A stretch of DNA of 64,000 bases, taken from assembly GCA_012934845.2 (NCBI GenBank), contig WNNJ02002345.1, positions 45,676-109,675 of the forward strand. The letters run 5' to 3'. The first letter of the stretch is position 1. Every line of letters starts with the position of its first letter. The DNA comes from Pomphorhynchus laevis. Its lineage: Eukaryota > Acanthocephala > Palaeacanthocephala > Echinorhynchida > Pomphorhynchidae. Both the position numbers and the translations under genes were made by a program. This document shows, piece by piece, positions 22,441 through 34,560 of the stretch. Under the pieces are notes generated by a model, which had not been told where the DNA came from, searched no databases, and was given only the letters and a program-made list of their open reading frames with translations.

Positions 22441-23280
22441 ATATTTTCTTTTTTTCTGCAGTGAACCAGCCAATTAAGCTATGCTTTTATGTGCTGTTTA
22501 AACATTAATAATAATTTAGTGAAAATTTGTTACGGATGCATGCTTTGTATTAAAATAAGGTACATCAATTAATCAAATTTCATTAGAGGAAATACGTCAT
22601 TAGAGCGTATTTGCCCCCTCTGTTTTGTTGGGTCGAGGAATAGGGGCTGAAACAACATGATTCCTTAGCAGTTCTCTTAATAAACTCTAATGTTATTTAT
22701 TATTCAATTTATAAAAAATGACTTATTTAATTATAAAGTCAATTATAAATAATCTTATATTGACTTATTAATTATAACTAATTATTAATTATAATATAAT
22801 ATTATTAATATATTATAATATATTAATGTTATATAAGATTATAATCTATAATCTTAATATAATCTTAATATAATCTTAATTATAATCGTATAAAGCACGT
22901 AGACTCAGTTATCTAATCTGATGAATAGCGGTCGAAACCTGATGGCTTAGCAGTTCCTTCTAATAACCTCTAATCCTTATTCTGATACATTGTATGTTAT
23001 TTATTAGTCAATTCATAAAAATGGATTTATATTTTAAATTTCAATTTTTTATTTTAACTTGATATAAATATAAAGTACAATCGAAATATAATCTAAGAAT
23101 AAATAGACTTTTGAATTCTTGGGAATGGCTCGCAATAAAAAAGTTAGATTTGACATTAAATCAATTCTTCATTGAAATCTTATATAACAATTATTTATTA
23201 TTTATAATTTGTATTATTTATGTATAAAATCCAACTATTTATTATTTATCTTTATTTTTATTTATATGATATATAAATAG
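22441..23280 (+). repeat. Naiad 3'-UTR fragments, plus orientation
   Basis: At least two partial copies of the Naiad 3'-UTR repeat lie here: one at about 22560-22720 (gttgggtcgaggaataggggctgaaac near 22630) and one at about 22900-23070 (gtcgaaacctgatggc near 22932). They are separated by AT-rich low-complexity DNA (22730-22880) and joined by the element-end block containing gtagactcagttatct. No gene. Confidence 0.7.
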
Positions 23281-23524
23281 TCAAAATTTAAATGGCAAGA
23301 CGCCCCGCATGAGTTAGAAAATTTATTGAATTTTCGATTCCTGTATGGAATCATCATCAGAAATTGTATAGAACTTGATATAACCAAGACAAATTTCAAT
23401 TGAATTGAAATTTGTCTTGCTTATATTTAGTTCTATACAATTTCTGATGATGATACCAAACTGGATTCGAAAATTCAACAAATTTTTCAACTCATGCGGG
23501 GCGTCTTGTCATTTCAATTTTGAT
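23281..23524. mobile_element. 244-bp foldback (MITE-like) element
   Basis: An almost loopless palindrome. The outer arm tcaaaatttaaatggcaaga at 23281 is matched by its near-complement ending at 23523. A shared core (caagacgccccgcatgagtt) occurs on both sides, and the centre (caagacaaatttcaatt, one base, then its complement, 23395-23429) is a perfect 17-bp inverted repeat. Arms of about 120 bp agree at roughly nine bases in ten. No coding capacity. It resembles a foldback MITE, but no target duplication was confirmed. Confidence 0.7.
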
Positions 23525-23689
23525 CATTTAACATTGACCCCGAACACCTTCCGTTTCCATGAATATAAATAGTATTTATATATATTATGTAGACAAGAAA
23601 AACATGAAGTAAGGATGCATGTAAACTCAGTTTTTATTTAGCATTATTTTTTAATTTGTAAATTAAAAAATTATTTTACAATATTTATG

Positions 23690-24332
23690 GATGGATAATA
23701 AATAACATACTTTGTATTAGAATAAGATATTTGATAAGTAAATTAAATAAGAAGAAATACATCATTAGCATGTATTTGGTATCGTTGCTATGTTAGGTCG
23801 AGGAATAGGGGCCGAAACCTGATTACATAGCAGTTCCTCCTGATGATCTAAATTCTTTATTCTGATACATCGTATGCTATTTATTAGTCAATTCATAAAA
23901 ATTGATTTTATTTAAATTAGAATTTTTTTACTTTAACTTAATATAAATTATATAAAATCTTATAACAATTATTATAAATAATAATAAATAAACTATACTC
24001 AGTTATATCAAGAGAATAATAGAATAATATGATTTTGTCGAAAACCAATATCATTAGCAGAAATTTTTTATGGATGGATAATAAATGATATACTTTGTAT
24101 TATAATAAGTTACTATATAATCAAATTTCATCAGAGGAAATACGTCCTTAGCACGTATTTGGCCCCGCTGCTATGTTGGGTCGAAGAATAGGCCCGAAAC
24201 ATGATGGCTTAGCAGTTCCGTCTAATGACCTCTTATCCTTATTCTGATACATCGCATGTTATTTATCAGTCAATTCATAAAAATTGACTTTTTTAAATTT
24301 CAATTTTAAATTTTAACTTGTTTCCAATCTGT
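23690..24332 (+). repeat. Two Naiad 3'-UTR fragments, plus orientation
   Basis: Two tandem partial copies (about 23690-23965 and 24065-24325). Each starts atggatggataata and passes through the ggccgaaacctgat / tagcagttc block to gtcaattcataaaaattgac. They carry no RT sequence. Similar scraps occur across the window. Confidence 0.75.
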
Positions 24333-25848
24333 TTGTAAAAAAGGATTTATTTTAACGTGGCAAATGCGTGCCAGCGCACGCTTACATGACCATAACAAAA
24401 CAAGACTGTGAGTCAGGTGTCGAGAAGGTGTGAACGGAGGTGTTTGAATGTGATAAAGGAGGGGGCGCGGCGGACGTCGAGAGGGAGTTGATTCCAGGCG
24501 AGTGAGGCGGCGACGAGGAAGGATTGGAGACCGTAGTTGTTGGAGTAATTAGGAACGTGGAGTCAGAGGGTATGACAGGAACGAAGCGATAGCGAGGTAG
24601 GGCGAGTATCGTCTGAGAAAGGAAGGTTGGGGAACAATGGAGAGCAGACAGCGATGAGACGAAAGGTGACGAGAAGAAGGCGGAGTTTGATGCGGATGTA
24701 GATGGTGGGCCAGGAAAGTTGGGCAAAATATGTCGATGTGTGGTCGAAGCGACGGAGACGAAAGAGAACTCGAACGGCGGTGTTGATTATTCGTTGTAGG
24801 GGTAGGATGATGGATTTTGGAGAATTGGCGAAAAGGCTAAGGCAGTAATCGATTTCAGGGAAAAGAAGCGATGAAAGAAGATACATACTAGAACGGAAGT
24901 CGCTAAGGGGGCAAATACGGCGGATGTCACGGAGAATTAAGTTAGATGAGCGGACCTTGTCACGGACGAAGGGTTTAAGGGAAAGGTGATCATCGAAATG
25001 GAAGCCTAAGAAAGTGAGATTGTGGACTATGGGATGATCGATGAGGCAAAATATACAGTGGGAGGAGATATGTTTGGTTTACGGGGGAGGATCCACATTA
25101 TTTTGGACTTTTCGGGGTTTAGAACGAGATGGAGATTGGAGAGACGTTTGTAGATAGAAGAAAGACAGTTGGAGGCAGAAATTCCGATATCGTGTATGCG
25201 ATGTGCGGGTGCATGAGCATAGATTAGAATGTCATCGGCGTATTGCATGACGTTAAAGGAATAAGGTTTGATAAACGGAGAGAGATCGCCAAGCAGAAGA
25301 GAGAAAAGGATGGGACCTAGGACTGAACCTTGTGGGGCCCGCAAAAAATAGGGATGGGATTGGAGGATGATGAATTAGAACAGACGCGAAAGGAACGGTC
25401 GGATAGATATGAGGCGAACCATGCTACGGAGGAGGAAGAAAAGCCGTAATCATAACGAATGCGAGAAAGGAGGACGGAGTGGTCGACAATGTCGAATGCG
25501 GAGGAAAGGTCGATGGAGATGAGAACACTATATAGAGCCTTGTCTCGAGAAATGAGTAAGTCGTTGTACACTTTTATGCATGCGATTTCTGTCGAGTGAT
25601 TAGAGCGGAAAGCGGATTGGAAATGAGGGTACAGATTGGATGAGGAGAGATAAGCATTGATTTGTATTAAGATGATGCGTTCTAAGAGCTTTGAAAGAGT
25701 AGGGAGTAGTGAAATAAGGCGATAGCTAGAAGGAATGGAGGGGTCGAGCGATTGTTACTTAAGGAGGGGACGAACGATTGCGGATTTCCAGTGTGAAGGG
25801 AAGATACGACTGCGGATGGACGAGTTAAACAAGGTTGTGAGAAATTGT
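24333..25848 (-). mobile_element. LINE A3, 5'-truncated minus-strand copy
   Basis: The 3' end is at 24333 with the family hairpin (gcgtgc 24366-24371 against gcacgc 24376-24381). Going leftward in coding sense, 25571-25317, 25344-25027 and 24886-24563 encode SIDLSSAFDIVDHS, GSVLGPILFSLLLGDL, an intact YADDILIYAH box and the C-terminal tail. Frame changes separate them, for example a lost G near the GVPQGS motif at about 25340. It is about 95 percent similar by eye to LINE A2. The 5' truncation is near 25848. Confidence 0.85.
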
Positions 25849-26157
25849 TTGTGTACATGTAACGTTTGTTAAGTCATATTTTTACTTTGCTTTTTCGGTG
25901 TCACCATCTAGTTTCGTTGACATTGACTAATAAATTATTTTCAAATACGTCTGTACCGATTTTAAATGTATACCTCAATTTTTGTTAAATCGTCTATAAA
26001 AATATTTTTTTCGACGAAAATTAGATAGCACAGAAAAATTAGTTATTGATTATTATTTTGATAACATTGGCCTAATGTATAACACGCTGCAGGTAGTCAT
26101 TTTCATATGATATGATGAAAGTTTTTTCAAAAAACTTCCATTATACTCATTGTGTTA
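25849..26157. other. Spacer with a Naiad 5'-leader scrap
   Basis: The block at about 25880-25935 (ttgctttttcggtgtcaccatctag) matches the Naiad 5' leader at 47545-47580, in the same orientation as that minus-strand element. The rest (to 26157) is AT-rich, with no gene. It separates two LINE A copies lying in opposite orientation. Confidence 0.6.
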
Positions 26158-26932
26158 TACTACAATTACGGATTTTCTTCCTCCTCCGTAGCATGGTTTG
26201 CCTCATATCTATCGGACCGTTCCTTTCGCGTCTGTTCTAATTCATCATCCTACCATCCCATCCCTATTTTTTGCGGGGTCTCACAAGGTTCAGTCCTAGG
26301 TCCCCTTCTTTTCTCTCTTCTGCTTGGCGATCTCTCTCCGTTTATCAAACCTTACTCCTTTAACGTCATGCAATACGCCGATGACATTCTCATCTATGCT
26401 CATGCACCAGCACATCGCATACACGATATCGCATTTCTGCCTCTAACTGTCTTTCGTCTATCTACAAACGTCTCTCCAATCTCCATCTCGTTCTAATCCC
26501 CGAAAAGTCCAAAATAATGTGGATCCGTCCCCGTAAACCAAACATATCTCCTCCCACTGTATCTTTCGCCTCATCGATCATCCCCATTGTACACAATCTC
26601 ACTTTCTTATGCTTCCATTTCGATGATCACCTTTCCTTTAAACCCTTCGTCCGTGACAAGGTTCGCTCATCTAACTTAATTCTCCGTGACATCCGCCGTA
26701 TTTGCCCCCTTATCGACTTCCGTTCTAGTATGTCTCTTCTTTCATCGATTTTTTTCCTAAAATCGATTACTGCCTTAGCCTTTTCGCCAATTTTCCAAAA
26801 TCCATCAACCTACCCCTACAACGAATAATCAACACCGCCGTTCGAGTGCTCTTTTGTCTCCGTCGCTTCGACCACATATCCACATATTTTGCCCAACTCT
26901 CCTGGCCCACCATCCACATTGTCTGCCAAAAG
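26158..26932 (+). mobile_element. LINE A4 fragment
   Basis: Internal RT part of family A, truncated at both ends. It encodes WFASYLSDRSF, GVSQGSVLGPLLF, an intact YADDILIYAH box, then in shifted frames KSKIMWIRPRK and LQRIINTAVRVLFCLRRF. Without the 3' end or endonuclease it is a dead scrap. Confidence 0.82.
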
Positions 26933-28140
26933 GTGACCTAATAAATTTAGGACTTTGAATTGGGCACTTTAATATTATAAGATAAATGTCCCAGTACATT
27001 TTCATTTAAAATATTTATTTTATTGCAGTCATGAAAATCATAAGATATTTATTGTAATTTCCCTTTGAAAGCGTAGACAAGATAACATCGTTCCTGCTAA
27101 GTGATTGTATCGCCCGATCCGGGATTCAGTTGAACTAACTACACAGACATGACGCATTATTCTTAATACGTCATTGTTTAACCTTTCCGTAAGTCGCTTT
27201 TCTGTTGAGAACAACACCCTAGTAACAATGACTGCACAGGTACATTAACTTAAAATTAAAATAATAAATGCTTAACATTTTAAATTATTTAATTATTCAC
27301 CAATTTAAAAAAATCGGAATGAATAGCTAATGCCGGACCAGCCCCTTATCTGCACTTTAAATTGCTAAACTTTAGCAGTTTTAGCAGTTGTGCATTTTGT
27401 ATATTACAGACACATATTCTTTGCTCTAGATTGAAAGGGTTTTACATTTTGGAAGAATATAAGTGAAACAATCTAGGTGATAAAATATAAATAACTCTGA
27501 TACAAAAAATCAAGTTCATCCTATTTACCATCGTGGAGAAATTATACATTTACATTTTTAGTTGACAAAACAGCCAAAACGTATACAACCTAAGCATTAC
27601 GAAACAACCGCATCGTCACTAAATAATCTTAGCATCACAAAACAACCTCAGTTACCACTGCTGGAAAATCATCACATTGAACATAACAAGAAGCAAGCCT
27701 TCAGAGATGCAGAAGAGCTATTCGTGTACAAGCAGCCAAATGCAAAAGTTGTCGATTTGCAAAGGGAAGCACCAATCTACGAGCTGTACTTCACTAAATT
27801 GTACTAACAGTGCGGATCGACAATTTATGCATCAGAAGTACTCAACGAATTATATAACGGGCATAAACGCAATGGTAGTACACTTAAGTGTTTTACAGTA
27901 ATGTTCCAACTCATCTTTCAAAGAATTGAAACTCGCAAAGTCAGTTCATTTCTAAAAACGCTGGTAAGAAGGATACAATTATGGGATGTAAATTGCATGT
28001 ATATTTTGACGGTCGAGGCTCGATATTTTTAAGCAAAACGTGTTTCCACTATAGCACAAAAGGTCAAAATATGCGGAACTTTGCAAAAGTTTCTAAGTTA
28101 GTCTGAAAGGGAATGATTTGTAGGTTTACTAGATTATTAC
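26933..28140. other. Unrecognised AT-rich region with one weak ORF
   Basis: About 1.2 kb without a recognised element. One 81-codon plus-strand frame (27562-27807) lacks an ATG start. It encodes a Gln/Lys/Asn-rich peptide (MTKQPKRIQPKHYETT if read from a TTG) that I do not recognise. It could be a host exon or chance. Confidence 0.4.
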
Positions 28141-28149
28141 ATGGAGAAA

Positions 28150-28800
28150 CAATAAACAAGATATATTTGTGGATTTGAGTAATATAGCAAAGAACACAAT
28201 CGTATTGGAAAGATTAAAAGAACTACATCCAAGTACATCGGAGATATACGAAAATTGTTTATTTTAGCATTTACTGCGGAGTATACGTAGAAAACCATAA
28301 ATCTAGGTTTCTCGAATTTACCAAAGATAAAATTAGGACAGCGAAATTGAGAAGAGGATTAGCGTGATCGTCATGGACAGAGGCATTTTTCGATTATCCA
28401 TACTCACATATTTTGGACATGAATCGCATGTTCTATCAGAAAGATTATGTGAATTCGGTATTATTATTTTAACGACTATAAAATATCAGCACATGATGGC
28501 ATGTTAGGTATGTCGATTGATCCCCCTAAACAAGCATCCTGTGGTTTGTATGATTGGTATTAGCGAAGTGATGAGAAGAATAATTGGCAAATCAATATTT
28601 CGAATCGTGCAAAATGAATTGTCAAAAGTGTGCCATCCTTTATAACTTCGTGCGTGAAAGCCTTATGGAACAAAAACAGTCGTTCACTTGCACTGATATG
28701 TCTTTGAAGCTTCACATATAAATTTCATGTAAGAAACATAAAAGAATGTTTTTTACACGAATAATACTACGAATGGATCAAGCAATGTTTCGTGTTGCAT
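28150..28800 (+). pseudogene. Family E reverse transcriptase, decayed copy 1
   Basis: Despite many breaks, residues matching the intact-looking family E protein at 31608 are readable: LKELHPSTSEIYENCL near 28215 (versus LICLHPTSKETCERAL) and LIPLNKHPVV followed by MIGISEVMRRIIGKS near 28510-28600 (versus LVPLDKNPGIRPIGIG and VCRRIIGK). So the RT fingers region of a family E copy lies here. It is heavily mutated and truncated before the catalytic box. Confidence 0.7.
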
Positions 28801-28959
28801 TTCCTTATTTTAATAACTAATTAATTTATTTACGAACTTATTGTGAGCCAGCTATTTGAGCTAATGCTCGTATGTTGTTGAATGTATGATAATAATGTAT
28901 TGTTTTCAAGCAAAATATGTTTCCACTGTAGCACTAAAGGAACTCAGCAAATGTTTCTA

Positions 28960-31370
28960 AGTTAGTCAGAGAGAGAATTATTAGCAGATCTACTATAATA
29001 TTGCAGGGAGATACAATGAAAGAGAGAGTTCGGGATTTTAATGATATGGCAGAGAGCACCACCGTATTGTAAATATTAACAGAACTACATCCAAGTGCAT
29101 CAGAGATTTACTTAGATTGTATATTGCAGTGTCAACTGCAGAATTTTGAGAACACCGTAAAGCTAGCTTTCTGGAATTAACTAGAACAGCAAAATTGACA
29201 AGAGGATCTGCGGTACCGTCAAGGGCTGAGTCGGTTTTTTGGATTTCCATGTTCACATCTTTGGACCGAAATCACGTATTATCAGAACCATTATGCGAAT
29301 TCGTCATTATTATTTTAACGATTGATATACAACCTTAGCACCTAAGCGCATATTTGGTATGTCGATTGATCTCCCAAACAAAATTCCAGGGGTTCGTCCG
29401 ATTGGTAATAGCCAATGATGAGACGAATGATTGTTAAATGAATATTGGGAATCGTGGCAAATCACTTGTCAGAATTGTACGGCTATTACGACTTTGTGCT
29501 GGACAGCTTTTTGGAACAGAAACAGCTGTTCACTCGATCATATCAGTCTTTATAGTTTCGCGTAGAAACTGTGTACTATTAATTAATGCAGGCAATGCAT
29601 TTAATCTTATCAACCGGATGCTTGCTATCAAACACAAACAGTATATTTGTCTTGAGCTTTCAAAAGTTCTCTGTAACAGTTACCGCTAGAAGTTCGATCT
29701 CAAAGTACAGGGGATATCTTATTTTCTTCAGAGGGAAATAAGATAGGGAATCTTATTCCCTATCGTATAGAGGATATTATTTCTATATATTATAATAAGA
29801 TATCCTAATAAGATGGGGATCTTATTCCCTATCTTATTCCCTATATTATTTCCTATCTTATTCCCTATCGTATAGGGGATCTTATCGATGACAGGGAATC
29901 TTGTGTGATCCCATGTCATTGACAGGGGATCACACAAGGTGATTCCCTGTCAATGACAGCTTTTGTGGCTGCCTAATTTCATCAAATTCAAAGTTTAATG
30001 TAAAGAGCCCATGAATCGTTCACAGGTGGTATGAGGACGATTGGGCTTGTGCTGGTACAATTGATAACATGGATAGTGTATGGAATGATTTATTAGAATT
30101 ATGACCAAGATATGGGTATTAGGTAAATCCTAAAATGTTTACACTGTTAATCACAGTGGAGAACCTTAAGATTGTGCAACTTGTTTCAAAGACGCAGAAA
30201 TGAAGATAAGTACGAATGGAGTAAAATTTTTATGCAGCTAAATTGGAGATAATGCGTTTGCGGAATCAGAAGTTAAAGAAAAAGTATCGAAAAGCTACTT
30301 TCGATCTCTCGGGTAACTTATTTAGATCCATACTCTGCTTATGTTCTTTAATCAAATCTGTTCAACTACAGTGAATTTATATTAGACTCACATGCAGAGT
30401 GAGAGAAACTCGGTTTCAAAATCTGTCGAAATACTTATACTATAATCTGCTTCCTAAAATAATTGATGTAGAATACTTGAATAATGCTCTATGAAGAATA
30501 ATAAGAACGCCTCTGCGATACGGCAGATTGGGAATATGTGACCCCAGTGAACACGGAAATATCGAGTTTCATAATTTAAAATTAAGATGCTTATTATTGA
30601 AAAGTGTAACATAAACGAATTTGCGAATGAGACAGCAAAAAGTAATAAATTAAATTCGAACATTTAGCCAAGCACGAACAATCAATGAACGAAATCATTT
30701 AATAGTATCTTCAAAACGACATATGAAAACAATTCTTATAATTGCTAGTGCAAAGAGTGCATCTTAATGGTTGCACCCTATCGATCACGATTGTGGGATT
30801 GCTGTGTCAAAACCTGAGTTTTTTCCGGTGCAATGATAGGTAGGTACTATTTAGTAAGACCACTAAGAAAAATGCTCATGTAGGCAAAATGTTAACGTTA
30901 TACATGCCCTATCATGTAAAACTAATAGTACAATGGCAAGAGATCTTAGAAAAGTGTACCGCTGTATTGTGGTGTAACGGATTAATAATACCGAATGTAC
31001 CGGATACAGGCACTTTTGAGACACTTACAACCACTATGGATAAAAATGCCAGAGTAGATATAGCATTTAATGTATTTAATGAGATTATGGGAGAGCGGTC
31101 GTTAGCCGACATATTTAACTGCCTGGTTTCGTCATATTCACTTAATTTTGTGTTCGATCCTTTTAAGTACCATAAAAATTGAAAAACACAAAAGTACGCA
31201 GAGCGAATAGAGATAGTTAAATACATCACATTTCACCCAATGATCTTTTTTAAGCAGGTGCTGCAGGACCGTCTCCCACCAAAAGTTTACAGTGAAAATA
31301 TGAAGTCCACATTTTATCAAAGCTACAACGACTGGATGAGGAAATTTAGACAAATAGTATCTATTCAGAT
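28960..31370 (+). pseudogene. Family E reverse transcriptase, decayed copy 2
   Basis: A longer but dead copy. The frame 29438-29689 encodes LRLCAGQLFGTETAVHS and NCVLLINAGNAFNLINRML, matching the RT palm of the 31608 copy. A catalytic region is near 30025 (HRWYEDDWACAGT, with stops around it). The frame 30889-31182 encodes the nuclease-like end (TTTMDKNARVDIAF, GERSLADIF, YHKN). The stretch 29715-29960 inside it is a palindromic low-complexity insert. Nearly every block is in a different frame. Confidence 0.72.
29715..29960. repeat. Palindromic gatagggaat/cttattccc block
   Basis: About 245 bp built from inverted and direct copies of cttattccctatc and its complement. It ends in a hairpin whose arms are gacagggaatcttgtgtgat and atcacacaaggtgattccctgtc (29893-29957). 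It has no coding sense and sits inside decayed RT copy 2. It may be a separate inserted satellite or foldback. Confidence 0.75.
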
Positions 31371-31607
31371 CTAAAAAAGTGTATATATGCCTCGGAGATT
31401 ACACCCATCCGTAGCTTACCAAGAATGAACGATTTATTAATATATTTATTTTTTTCTAGGTTGCCCGTTATTGGACTCTATGGGATTTAATTGAAAATTG
31501 AATCCTATATTTTATAAGTAATATGCTATATTTTATAAGTAATATTTCGGAAGTAAAATATTATTATTTATACTACTATATTTGGTATCTATTTTATATT
31601 ACTACAA

Positions 31608-34010
31608 TTGGTATCCTATGGAAAAACTACGACGGCAATGCAACTACTCGATAATCCCACTGCACACAGACGTGTTCTGGGGCTTGAAGACCGCTTTGGT
31701 GGTGTTTCAGTAAGGGAAAGTCTGATCTGTTTACACCCCACCTCAAAGGAAACATGCGAGCGGGCGTTATTGAGAAAGCCTCTTAGTGGAATAATTAATC
31801 ACCACCAAGTTCGTTTTCATGATTTGGGTGTTAGGGACATCTTAGCTGCCGCACGTCGTACTCACGGAAGTGCGGGTCCATCCGGTGTTGACGCAATCTC
31901 TTGGAGACATATGCTGGAATCTTTCGGGACAAGTTCGATTCAATTAGCCTCAAGTTTAGCCGACTTTGCAATTGTTATTGCAACAGCTACTCTGCAGCCA
32001 GGAGATTTGGAAGCCTTCACAGCAAGTAGACTAGTGCCACTAGATAAGAATCCCGGAATACGTCCTATAGGGATTGGTGATGTGTGTCGCAGAATAATAG
32101 GCAAAGTCCTTGCTAAACGAATATCCATCGATCTTCAAGCTGTCTCGTCCTGCATTCAGTTATGTTCCGGTCAGCGCTGTGGTACCGAGGCTGTTGTCCA
32201 TTCTGTTCGGAAGCTGTACGTGGAAAACAATACATCGTGTATCCTTCAATTCGATGCTACTAATGCATTTAATTGCATAAACCGCTCACTCGCCCTAGAA
32301 AATATCAATTATGTTTGCCCCTCCCTATCAACCGTCCTCCACAACATCTATGGGGATCCAGCTGCACTCCTAGTAGAAGATGAGGTTATATACTCGCAAG
32401 AAGGTTTCACACAGGGTGACCCACTGGCAATGATTGCTTCTGCAGCGGCCTCCCTCCCACTGATCAACGCATTGCAAACGGCAATTCCACAAGTTGCACA
32501 CCGTTGGTATGCCGATGCTGCTCATTGTGTCGGCAGTAATACCGATCTAATGGCGGTTTGGAAATTGATTAGGGACATCGGGCCTCAATATGGTTTTTTT
32601 ATAAACGAGGACAAATGCCAACTATTAGTGCACGAAGATGACCTAACTCGAACGAAGACACTTTTTGCCGATTCCGGACTTCGAGTAGTTTGCAGTGGCT
32701 TGTCAGTACTTGGGTCACCTATTGGGAGTAACTCATTCATTTCTGAGTTTGTTAAGTCCAAAGTAGACAAATGGATTCGCTCGCTGTCAAACCTAGTTGA
32801 AGTGGTGAATGAGAGTCCACACGTCGCATTTGTATTGCTTACACAGGCATTCAAATTCAAATGGAGCTACTTACAGCGAACTTGTTATTTATCAGTGTTG
32901 GACTTTGAGCGTATCTCTGATATGATTCAACACAATATTATTCCGGCAATTGTTGGTACTGTTCCAGAAGTTGACTGCTGGCAAGTACTTACACTCCCAT
33001 TACGTTTCGGAGGACTAGGCATTTCTTTTCCAGATGCTCATTATGATTCCGAATACAGTAACTCTGTGCGCATGTCAGCCTTTACTGTTAGGCCTAAGTG
33101 GTAATGAGTTAATTAAAACCCAAAATGAAGTGGCGACCTGTATAAGACACGAGAGGGAAGAAGCTTGCAAGCAAAGGGTGGCAATCATCAAAATTATCAA
33201 TGAACAAATACGCTCCAAATTGGAATACGCATCAATTGTCGGTGCATCATCTTGGTTATCCGCCAAACCACTAATTAAATCGTGTTGTCAGCTCAATAAA
33301 AAACAGTTTCACGACGCCATCGCCACTCGTTATGGCTGGGAACCCCCTGATGCTCCTGCATTATGTATGTGCGGCCAACCATTTAGTGTCGTGCACTCAA
33401 ATTCTTGTCAAGCTGGTGGTCTGCCGTCAATTCGCCACGATACGGTGCGGGACTTGTTGGTCAAGGGAATTGTCCACTGTATGCGTTTGTGTATCAACAG
33501 AGCCGACTTTACAATCACTTACAGAAAACGTTCATTTCGAATCTAGTTCTACTACAACTGACCCCAATGCTAGGTTGGATACAGAATGCCATGAGTTATA
33601 CGGCAACAGGATGGAGCGGTCCTTAATGGACGTTTGTATCTTCAATCATCTTGCTCCTTCTTATTCGTCGGGATCGATAGTTAGCCATTTTCAATATCAC
33701 GAGAGGAGAAAAAACGCAAAGTATGGTGAGCGAGTTGCTAGATTTGAGAGAGCTACTTTTTTACCGGTCACATTTGCCGCAAATGGTGGAATTGGAGTGA
33801 ACGCAGACACAGTGTTGAGGCGGATTGCGAAGCTTCAAGCGGGTTCCACTCAAACTCCTTACAGCGAGTGCATTCGTTATTTACGCTGTAAAGTGTCATT
33901 CTCGCTGGTAAAATTATCGTCCATGTGTGTAAGGGCCGCTCGTTCAACACGGAGACACCCCGTTTTCCAAACCGGATCTTCTAGTCTTGAAGAGCATGGA
34001 AATCCCTGAG
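31608..34010 (+). pseudogene. Family E element: reverse transcriptase with zinc-binding and nuclease-like C-terminus
   Basis: The longest family E copy. 31608-33104 (498 codons, no ATG start, so probably 5'-truncated) is an RT with PSGVDAISWRHM, RLVPLDKNPGIRPIGIGD, LCSGQRCGTEAVVHS, LQFDATNAFNCINR, FTQGDPLAM and WYADAAH. The catalytic pair reads YADA, so the second Asp is missing. In a second frame (to 33546) come GASSWLSAKPL and a CMCGQPFSVVHSNSC zinc motif with RHDTVRDLL. In a third (to 34009) is a nuclease-like domain: NARLDTECHEL, ERSLMDVCIFN and YHERRKNAKYGERV. I recognise this RT type from uncharacterised cnidarian and sponge proteins. The Cys/His plus D...D..K layout resembles restriction-like-endonuclease LINEs, but clade assignment is inference. 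Two frameshifts and the YADA box make it inactive. Confidence 0.75.
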
Positions 34011-34474
34011 TCTCATGTGTTATACTTATTTTTTGTACCTGAAAAGTAAATTTCGGACCCATTCGAGGGTAACCATTAAAAAAAATTATGTGTTATTATT
34101 AAAAAATTATTAATGTTCACTATATTTTGATGACATACAAATCTCAACTGCATGTGTTTTTTCTCAATGCATTATTAGAGAATTCCTAGCCGAAAGATTT
34201 CGGTTGTTCGCAAAACAAAAAACGTCGTTTGGGTAAGTGGAATCGCAGACAATTTGATTTTTATTTGAAGAGGCACTTGATCTACAATGCCAATGTACAA
34301 GTTTTAAGTCACAAGAGAATAAAATTGTGATTGGAAGAAATTTATTAAATTGATGACGTCTGGAAATGTTAAAGCTCTCATGACGGTTCTCGAGAATAAA
34401 ACTTCGACGTCTATACTTAATTAGGTGTTTTTTTTATATTTTAAAAGGTAACTTTTGTAGATGCTAAAGAAGTT
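34011..34474. other. AT-rich spacer
   Basis: No gene or element recognised between the family E copy and the next LINE A tail. Confidence 0.55.
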
Positions 34475-34560
34475 AAAAAAAAGATTTATTTGCACGTGGC
34501 AAATGCGTGACGGCACACGCTTACATGACCACGAAAAAAATATAAATAATGTGTCGAGAA
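34475..34560 (-). mobile_element. Solo 3' end of LINE A (minus strand)
   Basis: Only the last ~85 bp of family A: a poly-A-like start in antisense, then the conserved hairpin (stem GCGTG/CACGC) and the gtcatgtaagcg word, as in A1, A3 and A6. An extreme 5' truncation, inserted at the left edge of LINE H. Confidence 0.75.

Noticed and set aside
24382-24726. Ser/Pro/Thr-rich frame on the minus strand
   Set aside because: It is a shifted-frame reading of the LINE A3 C-terminus and tail, not an independent gene.
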